From Gloeomargarita lithophora Alchichica-D10 (GTDB taxonomy: Bacteria; Cyanobacteriota; Cyanobacteriia; Gloeomargaritales; Gloeomargaritaceae), in the NCBI RefSeq assembly GCF_001870225.1, contig NZ_CP017675.1, positions 1,733,623-1,771,145 of the forward strand: a DNA stretch of 37,523 nucleotides, written 5' to 3'. Each line of letters begins with the position of its first letter. The stretch's first letter is position 1. The position numbers were made by a program, and so were the translations under genes. Below the pieces are notes generated by a model, which saw only the letters and a program-made list of their open reading frames with translations, was not told where the DNA came from and made no database searches. This document shows positions 34,381 through 37,523 of this stretch, piece by piece.

Positions 34381-34417
34381 GACATCTCTAAAAATAGGTC
34401 GCAGGGGCACCGCACTC
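34380..34417 (+). repeat. Type 2 palindromic element, left half
   Basis: GGACATCTCTA then ATAGGTCGCAGGGGCACCGC matches the left part of the element at 36703-36820 (GGGCACCTCTAT, GGTCGCAGGGG). It begins at the last base of the secreted-protein stop codon and runs into the end of the HAD gene. GGACATCTCT is an almost exact inverted copy of the segment ending at 33913. Confidence 0.65.
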
Positions 34418-35114
34418 ATTTCGCCATACCCAAAATCAACGCCACGGCGGCGGCCAAATCCGGCTGGATAAAATCCGGCTGGTAGGTTGCCAAGGTTGCC
34501 TGATCCCGGATGCCGCTCAACACCGCTACCACCGGGATGCCGTGGGTTTGGGCGGCGATAATATCCGCCTCCGTGTCCCCCACCATCCACACGGGGTGCG
34601 CCGGGGCAATCGCCGTTAGGGCTTGCGCCATCAATACGGGTTTGTCCAGATGGTCTTGGGTTTTGACAAAATCATCCCCAATGCAGTAGCGATGTGCCGG
34701 GGGAAAAAGGTCGGTCAAACCAAATTGGGCGAGGGCAAAGTTCAGTTCCCTCTGACGGCGCATGGTAATCACATAGCGCTCGATGTTTTGATGTGCTAAT
34801 TGAGTAAGAATCTCCCGGATTCCAGGCCAAAGCCCATCCCACTCAAAATGGGGAAAAGTATGTACCGTTTCCCGGCGACATTGACTAAACGCCTGGGCTT
34901 GGGCGGGGTTCAACCCCGATTGCCTACCAATTTCCGGCTCAGGAACTTGCGCCCGTTTCAAAGCCCAAAATTCACTTTTGCTAAGCACAGTGATTGCGCT
35001 ATCGGGATGGTTTTGTTGAATTTTTGCCAAACAAAAACCATACACCCGATAGTAACGTTCCGACACATCCGCCACCGGGCCATCAAAATCCGTACACAAG
35101 GTTAGCATCGGCAT
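34416..35114 (-). CDS. HAD-superfamily hydrolase
   Basis: The 232-residue phosphatase-like protein has HAD motif I DFDGPVADV (D9, D11), motif II with T117 in VITMRRQ, a Lys near 158 (LDKPV) for motif III, and motif IV GDTEADI (D180). The helical cap (about 18-90) is of the type 1 form seen in phosphoglycolate phosphatase-like enzymes. The nucleophile and acid/base Asp are both present, so it should be active; the substrate is unknown. The start is the ATG at 35114 (ATG at 35108 also possible). It is divergent from the IMPase-family gene, 98 bases apart. Confidence 0.85.
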   Translation of the reverse strand: MPMLTLCTDFDGPVADVSERYYRVYGFCLAKIQQNHPDSAITVLSKSEFWALKRAQVPEPEIGRQSGLNPAQAQAFSQCRRETVHTFPHFEWDGLWPGIREILTQLAHQNIERYVITMRRQRELNFALAQFGLTDLFPPAHRYCIGDDFVKTQDHLDKPVLMAQALTAIAPAHPVWMVGDTEADIIAAQTHGIPVVAVLSGIRDQATLATYQPDFIQPDLAAAVALILGMAK

Positions 35115-35212
35115 TCCTTCACCTCACCCGCTTCGCTTTTAGATTAGAGTATCCTGGCTGGCCTCGGAGAATGTAACAGAGGCGTTACAATGGGCGCAAG
35201 TGAGGCAAACGC

Positions 35213-36061
35213 ATGGATGGGCGGGATATAGCGATTCGGGATTTGCTCCGGCGGTGTGGTGCCCAGGCACGGCAGATGGCTCAGACTGGCTTCGAGGTGA
35301 TGGAAAAAGGCCCCAGCGACTATGTGACCACGGTGGATCAGGCGTTGGATCGGGAATTTACCCAGCATTTTCGCCAGTGGTTTCCCGCCGATGGGCTGAT
35401 TACCGAGGAAAACCCGGATTCCCGCCAAGCCTATGCCCAGTTTCCCCAACGGCTGTGGTGTATTGACCCGATTGATGGTACGGATGATTTTGTCCACCAC
35501 CGCCCTTACTATTCATTGATGGTGGGCTTGCTGGAACAGTACCAACCCAGGGCGGGCTGGGTGTATGCCCCGGTTTTGGAACGGATGTATTGGGGGGGGG
35601 TGGGTCAAGGTTTGTATCAACAATTGCCGGATGATTCGATTACAGAACTGCCCTGCAAAATCCCGGAACCTCCCTCAAATTGGTACTGCCCGTTGATGAT
35701 TGGGGACAAGGATCGCCACCGCTACGGCACGGCTCTGGAGCGGTTGATTCCAGGGGTGGATTTCCAGAGCATGGGCAGTTTTGGCCTCAAGGTGGTGGAG
35801 GTGATTCGGGGGCGGGCGCTGGTGTATATGTACTTCAACCAACGGGTGAAAATTTGGGACACGGTTGGCCCGATTGCCCTGGCGCAGGCCGCCGGTTTGA
35901 CCTGCTGTGATTTGGCCGGTCATCCCCTGCGTTTTGACCCAGGGGCGGTGGATGCGACCAGCCTTGGTCATCAGCAACGAATTTTAGTGGGCTGGCCCGA
36001 TGCCCTGGCTAAATTATTGCCCTTGATCCAGCAGGCGGTACAGATGACGGAAGCGTTGTAA
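35213..36061 (+). CDS. Inositol monophosphatase-family phosphatase
   Basis: The 282-residue Mg-dependent, Li-sensitive-type phosphatase has TEEN (E65, E66), DPIDGTDDF (D85, D88, D91) and WDTVGPIALAQAAG (D216), the full metal-ligand set. The DGTDDF spelling and the WDTVGP box resemble CysQ-like 3'(2'),5'-bisphosphate nucleotidases more than classical inositol monophosphatase, but the substrate cannot be settled by eye. A CysQ role would be removal of PAP in sulphate assimilation. The start is the ATG at 35213. It is convergent with the next gene, 16 bases apart. Confidence 0.87.
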   Translation: MDGRDIAIRDLLRRCGAQARQMAQTGFEVMEKGPSDYVTTVDQALDREFTQHFRQWFPADGLITEENPDSRQAYAQFPQRLWCIDPIDGTDDFVHHRPYYSLMVGLLEQYQPRAGWVYAPVLERMYWGGVGQGLYQQLPDDSITELPCKIPEPPSNWYCPLMIGDKDRHRYGTALERLIPGVDFQSMGSFGLKVVEVIRGRALVYMYFNQRVKIWDTVGPIALAQAAGLTCCDLAGHPLRFDPGAVDATSLGHQQRILVGWPDALAKLLPLIQQAVQMTEAL

Positions 36062-36077
36062 CATGAAGACTTTGCAT

Positions 36078-36539
36078 CTAAGCCAAATCAGCGGGCGGCC
36101 CCGCCAGTTGTAACAGGTGGTTTTGGACGAATTGTTGCAATTCACTGCGCTTGAGTTCGGCTCCCAATTTCGGCCCCGGCTCCTCCCAAAAAATCACACT
36201 CTCCACCGGCTCCATCCCTAATAACTGGAAAATGATCTGCACCACCGGCACGGGTAAGGCCATCAACCAGGGGTCTTTAGGCATGGGGATACTCTCGATA
36301 GCGTCTTGCAAAGTACTATAAGCGTACAGCAGAGTACGTTCAGCATCATCTGGGCTGGTGGGTGTCCAGGTGCTGGTCTGCCAACGTTGGTCTAATGTCT
36401 GGACAATGTAATACTGTTTGTGGTGAAAATTCCTGGCTAAATTCAAGAGTAATGGCCCAATTACCTGCACCAGTTGAGCGGTATTATCCCCCTTGGGGGC
36501 ATCGTCAATCAGTTTTTGCAGTTGTTGCTCTAGTTCCAT
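36078..36539 (-). CDS. Conserved hypothetical protein
   Basis: The 153-residue soluble, mostly helical protein runs from MELEQQLQKLIDDA to LLQLAGPPADLA. A strand pair around FHHKQYYIVQTLDQRWQTSTW and a Pro-rich turn SIPMPKDPWLMALPVPVVQIIFQLLGMEPVE are its most distinctive parts. There is no signal peptide, membrane segment or known motif. The ATG at 36539 is the natural start. Composition matches the neighbours. I do not recognise a family. Confidence 0.75.
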   Translation of the reverse strand: MELEQQLQKLIDDAPKGDNTAQLVQVIGPLLLNLARNFHHKQYYIVQTLDQRWQTSTWTPTSPDDAERTLLYAYSTLQDAIESIPMPKDPWLMALPVPVVQIIFQLLGMEPVESVIFWEEPGPKLGAELKRSELQQFVQNHLLQLAGPPADLA

Positions 36540-36652
36540 CAGGGCACCTCGCAGATTGGTCTTGCACCGGGGCTAGTGATTTCTAATGTAGAACACCGGG
36601 ATGACTCCCAGAACCCCAAGATCATCCTTTTTAACGCTGATGGGGTATGGGC

Positions 36653-36670
36653 AAGGGGCTAAAGCCCCTT
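36653..36670 (+). terminator. Hairpin, possible terminator
   Basis: AAGGGGC, TAAA, GCCCCTT forms a 7-bp stem followed on the plus strand by ATTTTA. No plus-strand gene ends nearby, and on the minus strand there is no T-run, so it may be a dispersed hairpin motif rather than a working terminator. It resembles the stem at 348-367. Confidence 0.35.
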
Positions 36671-36702
36671 ATTTTACAGGTGCTTTAGCATTAAGTCGGT
36701 AT

Positions 36703-36820
36703 GGGCACCTCTATAAATTGAAAATTAGCGGTCGCAGGGGGGCACCCCCGTCCCTGGTTCTCGGTAATATAGGCATTCCAGCGATAGTTTTTTTGTTGGT
36801 TCAAATAAATAGAGGTGTCC
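36703..36820 (+). repeat. Type 2 palindromic element, most intact copy (MITE-like)
   Basis: This is a 118-bp element. The left end GGGCACCTCTATAAATT mirrors the right end AAATAAATAGAGGTGTCC. Inside lies AGCGGTCGCAGGGGGGCACC then CCCGTCCCTGGTTCT, the same core found, in opposite orientation, inside the TATAGCAATC-ended elements. It serves as the reference for the partial copies at 6483-6595, 33854-33913 and 34380-34417. Confidence 0.8.
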
Positions 36821-36855
36821 GGTATGTTATCTACTAAAAAAACGCTGTAGCGTGA

Positions 36856-37523
36856 TCAATCGGTGAGTTCTAATTGGGGTAGGTTCCAAAAGGCACCACT
36901 GAGGGCAGAAAAGGCAATACCTTTCACCCGGTTACGCACCGCTTCCAAATCTAAATTATTCACCAAATAAATAAACGGTAATTCCTCCTGGGTTAATTGT
37001 TGAAATTCCCGATAAATGGCTTGGCGTTTTGGCTCATCTATAACCTGAGAACCCCGGATCAAAAGGTCATCTATGGCTAATTCCCAGGGATGTACCGACC
37101 AATTTTGCAAGGGGGGTTGTCCCGGCTGTGACCCTTGATTGAAGGTATGTAAGCTACCCCTGGTGTACCAGATATTAAACCCACTGTGGGGGTCAATGCC
37201 ACCGCCCCCAAATCCCCCTAGATAACAATCCCAATCCCGGGTTTTATTCAACCGTTCAATGTAGGGATTAAAACTCATGGTTTGCACATCCACCTGCATC
37301 CCCAACCCAGCTAAATCCTGCTTGATTTGGGCGGCCATAGCGGGGCGAACCCGGCGCTCGATATTGGTTAATAAGGTAAATTTAACCGGATTACCCTGGG
37401 CATCTACCAATTGCCCTTGAGTATTTAATTGGAATCCTGCTTCCGTGAGCAATTTTTTCGCTTGGGCAGGATCATGTTCATAAACCTTCACCCCTTGGTA
37501 ATAATAGGGACTATCGGGATGTA
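36856..37523 (-). CDS. ABC transporter substrate-binding protein, family 5 (partial)
   Basis: This is the C-terminal part of a peptide/nickel-type extracellular solute-binding protein; the frame stays open past the window edge, so the N-terminus and signal are missing. The visible part begins HPDSPYYYQGVKVYEHDPAQ and includes the family patterns DPAQAKKLLTEAGF, MAAQIKQDLAGLGMQVDVQTM (the lobe-closing region), WDCYLGGFGGGGIDPHSGFN and EELPFIYLVNNLDLEAVRNRVKGI. These proteins deliver oligopeptides or similar ligands to an ABC permease in the periplasm. About 222 residues are visible, whereas family members are usually 500-600 residues long. No permease or ATPase gene is in the window. Confidence 0.9.
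   Translation of the reverse strand, partial: HPDSPYYYQGVKVYEHDPAQAKKLLTEAGFQLNTQGQLVDAQGNPVKFTLLTNIERRVRPAMAAQIKQDLAGLGMQVDVQTMSFNPYIERLNKTRDWDCYLGGFGGGGIDPHSGFNIWYTRGSLHTFNQGSQPGQPPLQNWSVHPWELAIDDLLIRGSQVIDEPKRQAIYREFQQLTQEELPFIYLVNNLDLEAVRNRVKGIAFSALSGAFWNLPQLELTD

Larger units (their letters stand above)
36540..36855. other. Gene-free stretch with hairpin and intact type 2 element
   Basis: The 316 bases hold a G/C hairpin (36653-36670) and a complete 118-bp palindromic element (36703-36820). A 78-codon open frame across them (36601-36837) reads through both repeats and is not believed. No RNA gene was recognised. Confidence 0.6.

Noticed and set aside
36601-36837. 78-codon open frame downstream of the hypothetical gene
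   Set aside because: It is made of a hairpin and a palindromic element and has no protein-like composition.

Overview
The window is chromosomal DNA of a cyanobacterium. The evidence is an NblS/Hik33 sensor kinase, the BciB-type divinyl-chlorophyllide 8-vinyl reductase, a Flv1/Flv2-type diflavin flavodiiron protein, an acyl-ACP synthetase, a methyl-accepting protein with five cyanobacteriochrome-like GAF domains, and several cyanobacterial-type genes of unknown function. GC content is moderate, with many C/G runs, and I saw no complete HIP1 palindrome while reading. The genus cannot be fixed from the sequence. There are no rRNA, tRNA, CRISPR, transposase or integrase genes.

Layout. 1-407: no gene, repeat remnants and a terminator. 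408-7794: an all-helical unknown protein, recG, yidC, a GT4 glycosyltransferase and bciB. 7949-10059: a translationally coupled pair, a predicted beta-barrel protein and a GH5-like hydrolase. 10068-15955: a polytopic membrane protein, nblS, bolA, a secreted protein, a DUF2993 protein and cdsA. 16014-20825: a CheW-like protein followed by a 1375-residue MCP with five tandem DXCF-type GAF domains. 20993-22134: hicBA, a small orphan gene and two nearly intact small inverted-repeat elements. 22135-27211: a tight plus-strand cluster of non-canonical MBL protein, pepP, DUF3445 and flavodiiron protein. 27352-29840: an AT-rich type II restriction-modification island whose endonuclease is frameshifted. 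29879-36539: ABC1 kinase with a small partner, acyl-ACP synthetase, a small secreted protein, a HAD hydrolase, an IMPase-family phosphatase and an unknown protein. 36856-end: C-terminal part of a peptide-type ABC substrate-binding protein.

The least expected content is a network of short palindromic elements. They share one G/C-rich core but carry two different kinds of terminal inverted repeat: TATAGCAATC ends (about 101 bp) and GGACACCTCTAT ends (about 118 bp). Copies or remnants lie in at least eight places. They abut the recG stop codon, lie 46 bp upstream of hicB, and bracket one small secreted-protein gene almost exactly. The second highlight is the photoreceptor-like MCP. All five GAF domains keep both candidate bilin cysteines 28 residues apart, and the domain spacings (172, 179, 172, 179 residues) keep a constant heptad phase.

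Functionally the window mixes light sensing and photoprotection (NblS, the GAF-MCP with CheW, flavodiiron protein, BciB), membrane and lipid biogenesis (YidC, CdsA, Aas, ABC1 kinase), surface polysaccharide metabolism (GT4, GH5-like, beta barrel) and defence (HicBA, a decaying R-M system).
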